Below are positions 34,203-42,663 of a stretch of DNA of 64,000 bases, one piece after another. The notes under the pieces are model-generated. The model was not told the DNA's origin and searched no databases. It was given only the letters and a program-made list of their open reading frames with translations. Within the stretch, counting starts at the first letter, position 1; each line of letters opens with the position of its first letter. Source of the DNA: Algisphaera agarilytica (GTDB lineage: Bacteria > Planctomycetota > Phycisphaerae > Phycisphaerales > Phycisphaeraceae). Location of the stretch: positions 2,486,836 through 2,550,835 of the forward strand of contig NZ_JACHGY010000001.1 in NCBI RefSeq assembly GCF_014207595.1. Reading direction: 5' to 3'. The position numbers and the translations under genes are program-made.

Positions 34203-35111
34203 ATGAATACCGACACCTCGTCCCAGATCGGCATGCCGCAAGACCAGCTCGTCGTTGAGATCAACGCGAAGCTGCGTGACTATGTCGCTCAGCGTGGCCT
34301 GCCACGCAACCTGGCCGACGCCCTTCTGTACTCGGGGCTGGGGCCGGGCAAGCGTGTGCGGCCGACGCTGGTGGTGCGCAGCTACGAGGCGGTTCACGGC
34401 CCGCTCACCGACGGCCCGATGCCCGAGGCGTTGCTCGCCGCGGCGGTCGGGATCGAGATGGTCCACGCCTTCAGCCTGGTGCACGACGACCTGCCGGCGA
34501 TGGACGACGATGACCTGCGTCGCGGTCGGCCAACGCTGCACAAACACACCAACGAGGCGATGGCGATCCTCGCCGGGGACGGCCTCTTAGCCTTGAGCTT
34601 CGAGTTGGTGACCCGGAACGTGAACGACCCAGCTCTCGGGCTGGCGCTGGTCGGTGAACTGGCCACAGCGACCAACGACATGATCGCCGGCCAGGTGTAC
34701 GACACATTGCCCGAGGACGACGGCGTCGAGGGGATCGATCGCCTGATCCGCATCCACCGCAACAAGACCGGGGCCCTGCTCCGCGGCTCGGCCCGGATGG
34801 GTGGGCGGTGTGCGGGGGCCGATGCATCGCAGATCGAGGCTTTGACACGCTACGCCGATACGGTGGGGCTGATGTTCCAGGTGGTGGACGACTTGCTGGA
34901 TATCACCTCGGACGCCGCGTCGATGGGCAAGGCGACCCAGAAAGACGCCGAGGCGGGGAAACTGACCTACCCGGGCCTGATGGGGGTGGAGGGTGCTCAG
35001 GCGGAGGTTCAGCGGCTGCAGGCCGAGGCCCACGAGGCCCTGGAGCCCCTGGGGGCGGCTGCGGAGCCGTTGCGCAGATTGGCGGATGACCTGGCGGTGC
35101 GTCGAAAGTAA
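34203..35111 (+). CDS. Polyprenyl (farnesyl/geranylgeranyl) diphosphate synthase
   Basis: Class I prenyltransferase of about 302 residues that elongates DMAPP with IPP. It shows GPGKRVRPTL, VHDDLPAMDDDDLRRGRPT (first Asp-rich motif, bacterial DDxxxxD form, near residues 94-104), AGQVYD, HRNKTGALL and FQVVDDLLDITSD (second Asp-rich motif near 229). ATG 34203 is used; an upstream in-frame start would overlap murG. The gene sits between murG and dxs, so it may supply C15/C20 precursors for undecaprenyl phosphate and other isoprenoids. Confidence 0.92.
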   Translation: MNTDTSSQIGMPQDQLVVEINAKLRDYVAQRGLPRNLADALLYSGLGPGKRVRPTLVVRSYEAVHGPLTDGPMPEALLAAAVGIEMVHAFSLVHDDLPAMDDDDLRRGRPTLHKHTNEAMAILAGDGLLALSFELVTRNVNDPALGLALVGELATATNDMIAGQVYDTLPEDDGVEGIDRLIRIHRNKTGALLRGSARMGGRCAGADASQIEALTRYADTVGLMFQVVDDLLDITSDAASMGKATQKDAEAGKLTYPGLMGVEGAQAEVQRLQAEAHEALEPLGAAAEPLRRLADDLAVRRK

Positions 35112-35254
35112 AATGACGGCGTCACCCGGGGGATGGGTGGCTCCGGGTTGTTCCAGGATTGCCCAAACCCGCCGGCTTTGGCGGCGTAGGATTCATCAAG
35201 GATGATACGCAGGCGTGCCCGCGGCCCTGCCTGGCCAGAGAGACCCGTAAGCCC

Positions 35255-37207
35255 ATGCCCGAAGCCCTCTTACCCACGATTCACGGCCCGCGTGACCTCA
35301 AAAAGCTCGCGCCCGATCAGCTCCCCCAGCTGGCCAGCGAGATCCGCCACGAGATCTGCGAGCAGGTCTCCAAGACCGGCGGCCACCTCGCGCCCAACCT
35401 CGGCGTGGTCGAGCTGACCATCGCTCTGCATTACGTCTTCGATTTCGGGCACGACCGGCTGCTGTTCGACGTCGGCCACCAGTGCTACCCCCACAAGCTG
35501 CTCACCGGCCGGCTGGGCCTGCTCGACAAGCTGCGTCAGAAAGACGGAATGTCCGGCTTCCCCGAGCCCAAGGAATCCGAGTTCGACCTGTTCAGCGTCG
35601 GCCACGCCGGCACCGCGATCAGCACGGCCGTGGGCATGGCCCGCGGCGACGATGTTCTGGCGGGTGGCAAAGGCGAATCCGATCGCAGTGTGGTCTCGCT
35701 CATCGGCGACGCTTCGATCGTCAACGGCCTGGCGCTCGAAGGCCTCAACAACGCCGGCACGCTGCACCGCCAGTTCCTCACCGTCCTCAACGACAACGGC
35801 ATGTCCATCAGCCAGCCCCAGGGCGCGATGGCCGGCTACTTCGACCGGGTCCGCGTCAGCCCGACGTACCACGACCTGAAGCGTCGCGGCAAGGAAGTCC
35901 TCGACCGCATCCCCGGCGGCTCGATCCTCGAAGAGGTCTACCACCGCGGCGGCGAGATGCTCAAGGCGATGATCTCCGACGGGCACATGTTCGAGCACTT
36001 CGGCCACATCTGTATCGGCCCGGTGGACGGCCACGACTTCCCGACGCTGATCCCCACGCTCGCCGAGATCAAAGACATCGACCGCCCGGTGCTCCTGCAC
36101 GTCAAGACGATCAAGGGCAAAGGCTACGAGTTTGCCGAGGGCGACGCGACCAAGTTCCACTCGCCCAAGCCGTTCAAGCGCGAGGGCTGCCGGGTCGAGA
36201 TCGACAGCGGCGGGCGGTCGTTCACCGCGGCTTATGCGGACGCGATGCTGGACGTGATGGCGAACGATGAGAAGGTCTACGCCGTCACCGCGGCGATGGG
36301 GCCGGGCACGGGCGTCGACAAGCTGATCGAAAAATTCCCCGAACGCACCCTCGACACCGGCATCTGCGAATCGCACGCGATGGACATGTGTGCGGGCCTC
36401 GCCAAGAGCGGGCTCAAGCCGTTCTTCGCGGTGTACTCAACGTTTTCGCAGCGGGCGCTCGACCAGGTGTTCCAGGAAGTCGCGCTGCAGGGCTTGCCGG
36501 TCCGGGTCTGCATGGACCGGGCGGGCTACGTCGGCGGCGACGGTGCGGTGCACCACGGCTTCATGGATATCGCGATGTTCCGCACTTTCCCCGATGTGGT
36601 CCTGATGGCGGCTTCAGATGAAGATTCGCTTCGGGGCGCGTTGGCGTTCATGAGAGACCACGACGCGGGAGCGAGCTTCCTGCGTTACCCCCGGGCCAAT
36701 GTCGCCGAGCAGCCGGTGGAAGAAAACACCACGCCGTTTGAACTGGGCAAGGCGGTTTGCATCCAGCCGGCGAAGACCGACAAGCCGGACCTGGCCATCC
36801 TTGCCTACGGCACCACGGTGATCGACGCACGCTCGGCCCTCCCGATGCTGCGTGAACACGAACTCGATGTCGCGATCTACGACGCCCGCTTCGCCAAGCC
36901 CGTGGATATCGCTTTGGTCACGACGTTGCTCGAGGCCGGCACGCCGATCCTCACCGTCGAAGACCACCTGGTCGACGGCGGCTTCGGCAGCGCGGTCCTC
37001 GAAGCCGCCAACGCCGCAAGCCTCGACACCCGGCTGATCCACCGCCACGGCATGCCCGCCACCTGGGTCGGCCCCGACAGCCGAACGAACCAGCTTGCCG
37101 GCGCGAATCTCGACGCGGCGGGCATCGCCCAGCGTGCTCGGTCGGTGATCCAGTCGGCCAAGTCGTTGCGCGCCACCATGCCGGGGGTTTCGGTTGAGCG
37201 TGGCTGA
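35255..37207 (+). CDS. dxs: 1-deoxy-D-xylulose-5-phosphate synthase
   Basis: First step of the MEP isoprenoid pathway (pyruvate plus glyceraldehyde-3-phosphate), TPP dependent. The roughly 650-residue protein has GGHLAPNLGVVELTIALHYV, FDVGHQCYPHKLLTGR, SVGHAGTAIS, the TPP motif IGDASIVNGLALEGLNNAG, HVKTIKGKGYE, AVTAAMGPGTG, YSTFSQRALDQ, DRAGYVGGDG with HHGFMDI, and EDHLVDGGFG. ATG 35255 is preferred to 35159. It overlaps the next gene start by about 14 bases and follows the prenyl synthase gene. Confidence 0.95.
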   Translation: MPEALLPTIHGPRDLKKLAPDQLPQLASEIRHEICEQVSKTGGHLAPNLGVVELTIALHYVFDFGHDRLLFDVGHQCYPHKLLTGRLGLLDKLRQKDGMSGFPEPKESEFDLFSVGHAGTAISTAVGMARGDDVLAGGKGESDRSVVSLIGDASIVNGLALEGLNNAGTLHRQFLTVLNDNGMSISQPQGAMAGYFDRVRVSPTYHDLKRRGKEVLDRIPGGSILEEVYHRGGEMLKAMISDGHMFEHFGHICIGPVDGHDFPTLIPTLAEIKDIDRPVLLHVKTIKGKGYEFAEGDATKFHSPKPFKREGCRVEIDSGGRSFTAAYADAMLDVMANDEKVYAVTAAMGPGTGVDKLIEKFPERTLDTGICESHAMDMCAGLAKSGLKPFFAVYSTFSQRALDQVFQEVALQGLPVRVCMDRAGYVGGDGAVHHGFMDIAMFRTFPDVVLMAASDEDSLRGALAFMRDHDAGASFLRYPRANVAEQPVEENTTPFELGKAVCIQPAKTDKPDLAILAYGTTVIDARSALPMLREHELDVAIYDARFAKPVDIALVTTLLEAGTPILTVEDHLVDGGFGSAVLEAANAASLDTRLIHRHGMPATWVGPDSRTNQLAGANLDAAGIAQRARSVIQSAKSLRATMPGVSVERG

Positions 37208-37883
37208 ATCCCACGACGAAGCCGGCACCGAAGAATCATCGGACAGCAAAACGAAAACACCTTCGAAACACGGCTGGCTCCACTGGGTCTGGCCGGTAGT
37301 TTTGATTGCGTCGCTCTGGGGTGTTTGGCATGAGTTTCACGAGCAGTGGTTCCCGCGCAACCTCGGCCCAATCGCCGAAGGCGTGGTGTATCGCAGCGGC
37401 CAGATCGACCGCCGCTTGATCTATGGCTTTCTTGAAGACCACGGGATCGAACGAATCGTCGTGATGAGTAACTACGAATACGACGACCCCGACCACGTTG
37501 CGGAGAAAGAGGCTGCGGAGTCGTTGGGGATCGAGGTCGTCCGCCACTCGATGCGTGGCAATGGCGTAGGTACGCCCGAAAGTTACGCGGCGGTGGTGGC
37601 ATTGATCGACGACGCGGTGCGAAACGATATTCCGACCTTGGTGCACTGCAGTGCCGGCGCACAGCGGACCGGCGGGACGGTCGCCGCCTACCGCTTGCTG
37701 GTTGAGCAAGCTGATCCTGCTGAGGTGTACGACGAAGCCAGGTCATACGGGTGGGACACCGACGACGACCACACCTGGCCCGCTTTTCTGAACGACAACA
37801 TGCAGTCCATCGCAGTTTTGCTGGCTGAGCAAGGTGTATTGGAACAGGTGCCCGATCCACTGCCGGCCTTCGGCCCAGGTTGA
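37194..37883 (+). CDS. Membrane-anchored protein tyrosine/dual-specificity phosphatase, copy 1
   Basis: The 229-residue protein has one N-terminal membrane helix (about 28-44) and a phosphatase domain with the P-loop VHCSAGAQRTGG (C-x5-R, followed by T), preceded by VVYRSGQIDRRLI. The family resembles DSP-type phosphatases with a RSGQ motif. The upstream Asp in YEYDDPDH could be the general acid. The start is TTG 37194 with GGGGG upstream, overlapping the end of dxs; GTG 37200 is an alternative. A tandem paralogue follows. Predicted outside or at the membrane; the substrate is unknown. Confidence 0.85.
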   Translation: MSVAESHDEAGTEESSDSKTKTPSKHGWLHWVWPVVLIASLWGVWHEFHEQWFPRNLGPIAEGVVYRSGQIDRRLIYGFLEDHGIERIVVMSNYEYDDPDHVAEKEAAESLGIEVVRHSMRGNGVGTPESYAAVVALIDDAVRNDIPTLVHCSAGAQRTGGTVAAYRLLVEQADPAEVYDEARSYGWDTDDDHTWPAFLNDNMQSIAVLLAEQGVLEQVPDPLPAFGPG

Positions 37884-38005
37884 GACGGTCGGGCACTGTG
37901 CCCGAATGCGAGGCGGGGCCCGCACATCAAATCCACACAGTAAATTCATAGAGTCCACACTCGCCGCTAACGGGAATCGCCTGTTGAGACGCCACACTGT
38001 CTCGC

Positions 38006-38647
38006 ATGACTGAAGCTATTCAACGTCGTCCGCTCCGTGCAGTGGTGATTGGTGTGTTGATCTGTTTGGGCTTGGCGGGCGGCGCGGTCGCGGCGCTTGA
38101 AGACCAGCTGATCCCCCGCCGGCTCGGCACTGTGGTCGAGGGCAAGGTCTACCGCAGCGGTCAGATCGATCGCCGCCTGATCCGCAACGTACTCGAAGGC
38201 CACAACATCGAACGCGTCGTGCTCTTGCACGGCTACGCCACGCACAACCCCGATCACGTCGCCGAGATACAGGCGATCAAAGCCCTGAGCATCGACTACG
38301 AACGCTTCCCTATGAGCGGCAACGGCCTGGGTACCCCCGAGCAGTACGCCGGCGTGGTCGAGCTGTTGCACGACGCGGTGCAGAACGATGTCATCACCCT
38401 GGTCCACTGCGGGGCGGGCACCCAACGCACCGGGGGCACCGTTGCGGCCTACCGTCTGCTGGTGGAGAAGGCTGATCCTTTCGAAGTCACCCGTGAGTCG
38501 ATGCGGTATGACTGGAGCCCCAGCGACCCCGATTCTTTGTGGCCGGAGTTCCTCAACGAGAACATGGGCGTGATCGCTCAACACCTCGTGGATGCGGGCG
38601 TGATCGATGAAGTCCCCGATCCGCTGCCGATCTTCGGGCTGCGTTGA
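38006..38647 (+). CDS. Membrane-anchored protein tyrosine/dual-specificity phosphatase, copy 2
   Basis: The 213-residue paralogue of the preceding gene shares the same layout: an N-terminal helix (about 11-30), KVYRSGQIDRRLIRNVLEGH, the P-loop VHCGAGTQRTGG and the C-terminal VPDPLPIFG (copy 1 has VPDPLPAFG). The acidic loop that reads YEYDDPDH in copy 1 is HGYATHNPDH here, so the general acid may differ and the two copies may have different activities. They are separated by 122 bases. A recent local duplication with divergence is likely. Confidence 0.85.
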   Translation: MTEAIQRRPLRAVVIGVLICLGLAGGAVAALEDQLIPRRLGTVVEGKVYRSGQIDRRLIRNVLEGHNIERVVLLHGYATHNPDHVAEIQAIKALSIDYERFPMSGNGLGTPEQYAGVVELLHDAVQNDVITLVHCGAGTQRTGGTVAAYRLLVEKADPFEVTRESMRYDWSPSDPDSLWPEFLNENMGVIAQHLVDAGVIDEVPDPLPIFGLR

Positions 38648-38685
38648 GCCGGGAATACATCGATCGGTTTCCGGGTTTGTGAGGT

Positions 38686-40197
38686 ATGGATCAATCCACA
38701 TCTCACCGGTTCAGCTACGGCTTGATAGTACTGACCCTCGTTGTGGCCGTCGCCGCGTTCTACGGCGGTTGGTGGGCAAAAGGGTATGTCGTCGATCCCC
38801 CGGAGATCGACGTGACGCCGCTCTTTGCTGAAGGCGAGATTCCCGATGCGCCCGAGGTCACGATCCTGGTGGCCGATGCGCCCGAGCTAGCGGAAGGCGA
38901 GTTGCCGCTCGACGCGATCTTCGCTTTGCAGACCAACAATTCAAAGGGATTCGAGCAGGCGGTGGAGGTGGTCCGCGACGGGTGGCGGCCCGGCTACCTG
39001 CCCATGCTGCTCGAGACCGCCCGGTTCAGTCGGCATTACCACCGGCAATGGATGAGCCGGGTGATCGACGACCTCAGCGGGCAGAACTTCGAAGGGGATT
39101 CGGACCGGGCCTGGCGCTGGGCGTGGGCTCAGGACTACGAGCCCCACCCGCACTACGGCCTGTTCAAAGCGCGTCTGTACCAAGAGCTCGACCCGCGCTT
39201 CGCCGCGTACTTCGAAGACGACACCCAGTCCGCCACCATCCGTCTGGACGAGGTCCGTTGGGGCGGGGTGCAGCGGGATGGCATCCCGCCGCTCAAGAAC
39301 CCCGAGATGGTGACCGCCGATGCAAAAGACGCTGCCTATCTCGATGACGACAACGTCGTCTTCGGCATCGAGCTCAACGGCGACGCCCGGGCCTACCCCA
39401 AACGTATCCTCGCCTGGCACGAGATGTTCAAGGACACGTTCGGGCCCGAGGACAACCCGGTCTCGATCAACGGCGTGTACTGCACGCTCTGCGGCTCGAT
39501 GATCGTTTACGACACCGTGGTCGACGGCACCCACCACGAACTCGGCACCTCCGGCTTCCTCTACCGCTCCAACAAACTCATGTACGACCACGCCACCGAG
39601 TCGATGTGGTCCACCCTCACCGGCGAACCCGTCATCGGCCCGCTCGTCGGCCAAGGTATAAAACTCAAACCCCTCCACGTGGTCACCACCACCTGGGGCG
39701 TGTGGAAGAAGAAGCACCCCGACACCACCGTCCTCACCCTCAACACCGGCCACCGCCGGGACTACGGCGAGGGCGTCGCCTACCGAAGCTACTTCGCCAC
39801 CGACCGCCTGATGTTCACGGTCCCCCAGACCGACAACCGCTTGTTCAACAAAGACGAAATCCTCGCCCTCCGCTTCGGCGGCGACGACGCCCCGCCCACC
39901 GCCGTCGACACCTTGATGCTGGCGGATACCCCCGTCTTCCAAGGCACGCTCGGCGACACCGAATACGTCGTGCTAACCGATCCGTCGGGCGCCAACCGTG
40001 TGTACGAAAGCGGCGGATTGATCTTCGAGCAATACAGCGCTAACGACACCGCGACCACCCGCGACGGCCGTGTCTGGCAAGTCACCGAAGACGCGCTCAC
40101 CACTGCCGATGGTCAAACCCTGAGCCGCCTCGCCGCCCACCGCGCTTTTTGGTTTGGGTGGTACTCGGCCCACCCCGATACAGAATTGATTCAATAA
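38686..40197 (+). CDS. DUF3179 domain-containing protein
   Basis: The 503-residue protein has an N-terminal membrane anchor (about 11-29). The C-terminal two thirds match DUF3179: DDDNVVFGIELNGDARAYPKRILAWHE (in part: FGIELNGDARAYPKRIL), YCTLCGSMIVYD with a CxxC, TSGFLYRSNKLMYDHATESM, FATDRLM. A cysteine pair in YCTLCGS suggests a metal or redox site. The family function is unknown. It may be co-transcribed with the phosphatases. Confidence 0.85.
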   Translation: MDQSTSHRFSYGLIVLTLVVAVAAFYGGWWAKGYVVDPPEIDVTPLFAEGEIPDAPEVTILVADAPELAEGELPLDAIFALQTNNSKGFEQAVEVVRDGWRPGYLPMLLETARFSRHYHRQWMSRVIDDLSGQNFEGDSDRAWRWAWAQDYEPHPHYGLFKARLYQELDPRFAAYFEDDTQSATIRLDEVRWGGVQRDGIPPLKNPEMVTADAKDAAYLDDDNVVFGIELNGDARAYPKRILAWHEMFKDTFGPEDNPVSINGVYCTLCGSMIVYDTVVDGTHHELGTSGFLYRSNKLMYDHATESMWSTLTGEPVIGPLVGQGIKLKPLHVVTTTWGVWKKKHPDTTVLTLNTGHRRDYGEGVAYRSYFATDRLMFTVPQTDNRLFNKDEILALRFGGDDAPPTAVDTLMLADTPVFQGTLGDTEYVVLTDPSGANRVYESGGLIFEQYSANDTATTRDGRVWQVTEDALTTADGQTLSRLAAHRAFWFGWYSAHPDTELIQ

Positions 40198-40536
40198 TCA
40201 CTTGGTCCCGCTGGGCCCGCCGTCTTTGAAGTACTTGTCGCGGATGGCCTGTTCCAGGTCGACGTTGTTGATGTTCGCCAGGGTACAGAGCCAGGCGAGG
40301 ACGTCTGCGAATTCGCCGGCCGGGTCGTCGTCGCCCGAGGTGTCGCCGCCTTCGCCGACAGACTTGTGCAGGGCGGTGGCGAGCTCGCCGACTTCTTCGA
40401 CCAACCACATGAAGGTCCCGGCGGTGCCGCGGGCGCTGTCGGTGGCGTGGTACTTGTCGTAGATGTGCTGCTGAAAGTCGCGGAAGGTCAGCGGCGGGTG
40501 TTGAGCGTCGTTGGGCTGGTCGGGAGAGGCGTTCAT
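40198..40536 (-). CDS. MazG-like nucleotide pyrophosphohydrolase
   Basis: The 112-residue all-alpha NTP pyrophosphatase-like protein has WLVEEVGELATAL (EExxE) and EFADVLAWLCTLAN (ExxD), the metal-binding signature of the MazG/HisE/dUTPase-2 group. The start ATG overlaps the stop of the upstream permease gene by four bases (ATGA), so translation is coupled. It ends right at the convergent DUF3179 gene. The house-cleaning substrate is not predictable. Confidence 0.9.
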   Translation of the reverse strand: MNASPDQPNDAQHPPLTFRDFQQHIYDKYHATDSARGTAGTFMWLVEEVGELATALHKSVGEGGDTSGDDDPAGEFADVLAWLCTLANINNVDLEQAIRDKYFKDGGPSGTK

Positions 40537-41729
40537 GCGGGTGATTGTAAAGCCGGGGGCGTCGGGGCGAAGCGGGGTTTGATGGATTTTCCGTACACGG
40601 CCGGGAGCACCAGTGCGAGCAGCGCCGCGGCGGCGAGGTGATCAAACACGCTCAGCCCGTGTTCGTGGGCGGCCAGGGCGTGGCCCGGGATGAACAGTTG
40701 ATCCAGGGAGAACAACGCATCGAGCAGCAGCCCCGCGACGACCGCGGTTGTGATTACGCTCAGCAGGTACAACACGCCGGTGCGTCGCCCCAGCAGGTTC
40801 CAGGTCACCGAGATGGTCGCGGCGTTGGTCGCAGGGCCGGCGATCAGGAACGCCAGCACGGCGCCCGGTGAAGCGCCGGCCACGAGCAGCCCCATGCCAA
40901 TCGGAATCGAGGCGGTCGCGCAGACGTATAACGGTGCCCCGACCAACACCGCAGCAAACATCGCCAATACCCCGCCGCCGAGGTACGGGGCCAACGCAGC
41001 TTCGGGGACCAACGCGGTGAGCAACGCTGCGACGACCAGGCCCACCACCAATGCTCCGGCGATGTCGGTCGGCAGCGTGACCAGGCTGTAACGTGTCGCT
41101 TGTTTCAGCTTCATGCCCAGCGTGGGTGTTTCGGGTTGGGTTGACGAGCAGCAAGTCGATTCCGCTTTCGGCTCTGAACCGCAGCATGACGATTCGGCTT
41201 TCGGTTTTGATCCGCAGCACGAGGACTCGGAGGGTTCGGGTTCGCTGCAGCACGACTTCTTTGACGAACAGCAAGACGTGGTCTTCTCGGGTTCAGTTGA
41301 GGGTGCGGCGGTATCGGCCTTGGATGCCACATCGATCAGTAGCCCACCGAAGATGCCGTTGATCAACGCCACCACCGGCCGCACCACCGCGAACACCGGC
41401 CCCATCAACGCGTAGGTCGCCGCGATCGAGTCCACGCCGGTCTGCGGGGTGGACAGCAGAAACGAAGACGTCGCGCCCCGGCTCGCGCCCTGGCGATACA
41501 GCGAGGCCCCCAGCGGGATCACCCCGCAGGAACAAAGCGGGAGCGGCGCACCCAGCACGGCCGCCTTCACCACCGAGCCCAGACCTTTGCCGCCCAGGTG
41601 CCGCTCGATGAAGGCCGAGGAGAAAAATACCGACAACACCCCCGCGGCGACGAAGCCGAGGATCAGCCACGGCGCCATCTCGGCGAGGGTGCCCCAGAAA
41701 GCGATCGCGATGCGGGTGAGGGTGTCCAT
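40533..41729 (-). CDS. SO_0444-like permease with cysteine-pair repeats
   Basis: The 398-residue membrane protein has two bundles of four helices, as in the SO_0444 family of Cu/Zn efflux permeases. The first bundle carries PLPLCSCGVIPLG (residues 61-73). The cytoplasmic linker (about 150-195) holds five Cys-Cys pairs at about 153, 160, 171, 182 and 193, the last three spaced 11 residues apart in a CCGSKPKAESS-like unit. These pairs are an obvious soft-metal binding site. The gene is coupled to the mazG-like gene. Function in metal or metalloid export is inferred from family and motif. Confidence 0.82.
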   Translation of the reverse strand: MDTLTRIAIAFWGTLAEMAPWLILGFVAAGVLSVFFSSAFIERHLGGKGLGSVVKAAVLGAPLPLCSCGVIPLGASLYRQGASRGATSSFLLSTPQTGVDSIAATYALMGPVFAVVRPVVALINGIFGGLLIDVASKADTAAPSTEPEKTTSCCSSKKSCCSEPEPSESSCCGSKPKAESSCCGSEPKAESTCCSSTQPETPTLGMKLKQATRYSLVTLPTDIAGALVVGLVVAALLTALVPEAALAPYLGGGVLAMFAAVLVGAPLYVCATASIPIGMGLLVAGASPGAVLAFLIAGPATNAATISVTWNLLGRRTGVLYLLSVITTAVVAGLLLDALFSLDQLFIPGHALAAHEHGLSVFDHLAAAALLALVLPAVYGKSIKPRFAPTPPALQSPA

Positions 41730-41746
41730 GCCACCACCATCATAGG

Positions 41747-42640
41747 TCAGCCGTTGGCCGATCGATCGCCCACCAGATCAAGCCACGCTTCGGGCAGGAC
41801 TTCGAGCCAGTACCGGCCGTGGCGTTTCTGGACGTAGACCTTGCAGCCGAACGTTGCGGTGAGCGATTCGGGGGTGATGATCTGGTCGGCCGGGCCCTCG
41901 GCGACGATGCGTCCCTTTTGCATCAGGCAGACCTTCGCGGTCATCGGCGAGAGTTCTTCGACGTGGTGCGTGATCATCAGCACCGCCGGCGGGTGGGGCG
42001 ACCGGAGGATGTGATCCACCGTGGCCAGGACCTGCTCGCGCCCCGCGAGGTCGAGCCCGGCGGTGGGTTCGTCGAGGATGAGTAGTTCAGGCCGATGCAC
42101 CAGGGCCCGGGCAATGAGGGCACGGCGTTGTTCCCCGGTCGAGAGCACGCCGAAGCGGTGGTCCAGGCGGTGCCCCAGGCCGACGTGCTGGAGGGTGGCG
42201 CGGGCGTGTTCGCGTTGTCCTTGGGTGGGGCGGTCGTAGAGCCCGACGGTGGCGAAGTATCCGGTGCAAACCGCTTCGGTGACCGAGAGCGAGGCGTCGA
42301 CCACGGCGCCGTTGATATGGAAACTGCCGGGGCCGGGCGTGGAATCGGTGGTGGGGTTGACGACGCCAATGTGTTGGCGGAGTTCGCGGACGTCGGTTTG
42401 CCCGAGCGTTCGGCCGAGCACGGTGACCCGCCCGCTCGTTGGGTAGAGCTGGCCCAGCAGCAGGCGTGACAACGAAGTCTTACCGCAGCCGTTGGGCCCC
42501 AAGAGCGCAACGCACTGGCCGCGGTCGATGGACAGCGACACGCCGTCGAGGATCGTGGTGGCCCCGCGTTTGAGCACCGCGTCGCGCACCTCCACGGCGA
42601 GGGCTCCGGTTTTGAAGGGTTCGTTCGATTCCGTCGTCAT
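41747..42640 (-). CDS. ABC transporter ATP-binding protein
   Basis: The 297-residue ATPase has Walker A LLGPNGCGKTS, the signature LSTGEQRRALIARAL, Walker B LLILDEPTAGLDL, and the switch His in MITHHVEEL. In place of the usual C-motif start there is STGEQ, a common variation in the ModF/YlmA-type ATPases. A C-terminal extension after VAEGPADQ has VYVQKRHGRYWLEV. No permease gene adjoins it apart from the upstream SO_0444-like gene, which has a different family. It is 17 bases from the permease gene stop. Confidence 0.9.
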   Translation of the reverse strand: MTTESNEPFKTGALAVEVRDAVLKRGATTILDGVSLSIDRGQCVALLGPNGCGKTSLSRLLLGQLYPTSGRVTVLGRTLGQTDVRELRQHIGVVNPTTDSTPGPGSFHINGAVVDASLSVTEAVCTGYFATVGLYDRPTQGQREHARATLQHVGLGHRLDHRFGVLSTGEQRRALIARALVHRPELLILDEPTAGLDLAGREQVLATVDHILRSPHPPAVLMITHHVEELSPMTAKVCLMQKGRIVAEGPADQIITPESLTATFGCKVYVQKRHGRYWLEVLPEAWLDLVGDRSANG

Positions 42641-42663
42641 GCGAGCAGGGTACCATCGTCGGC

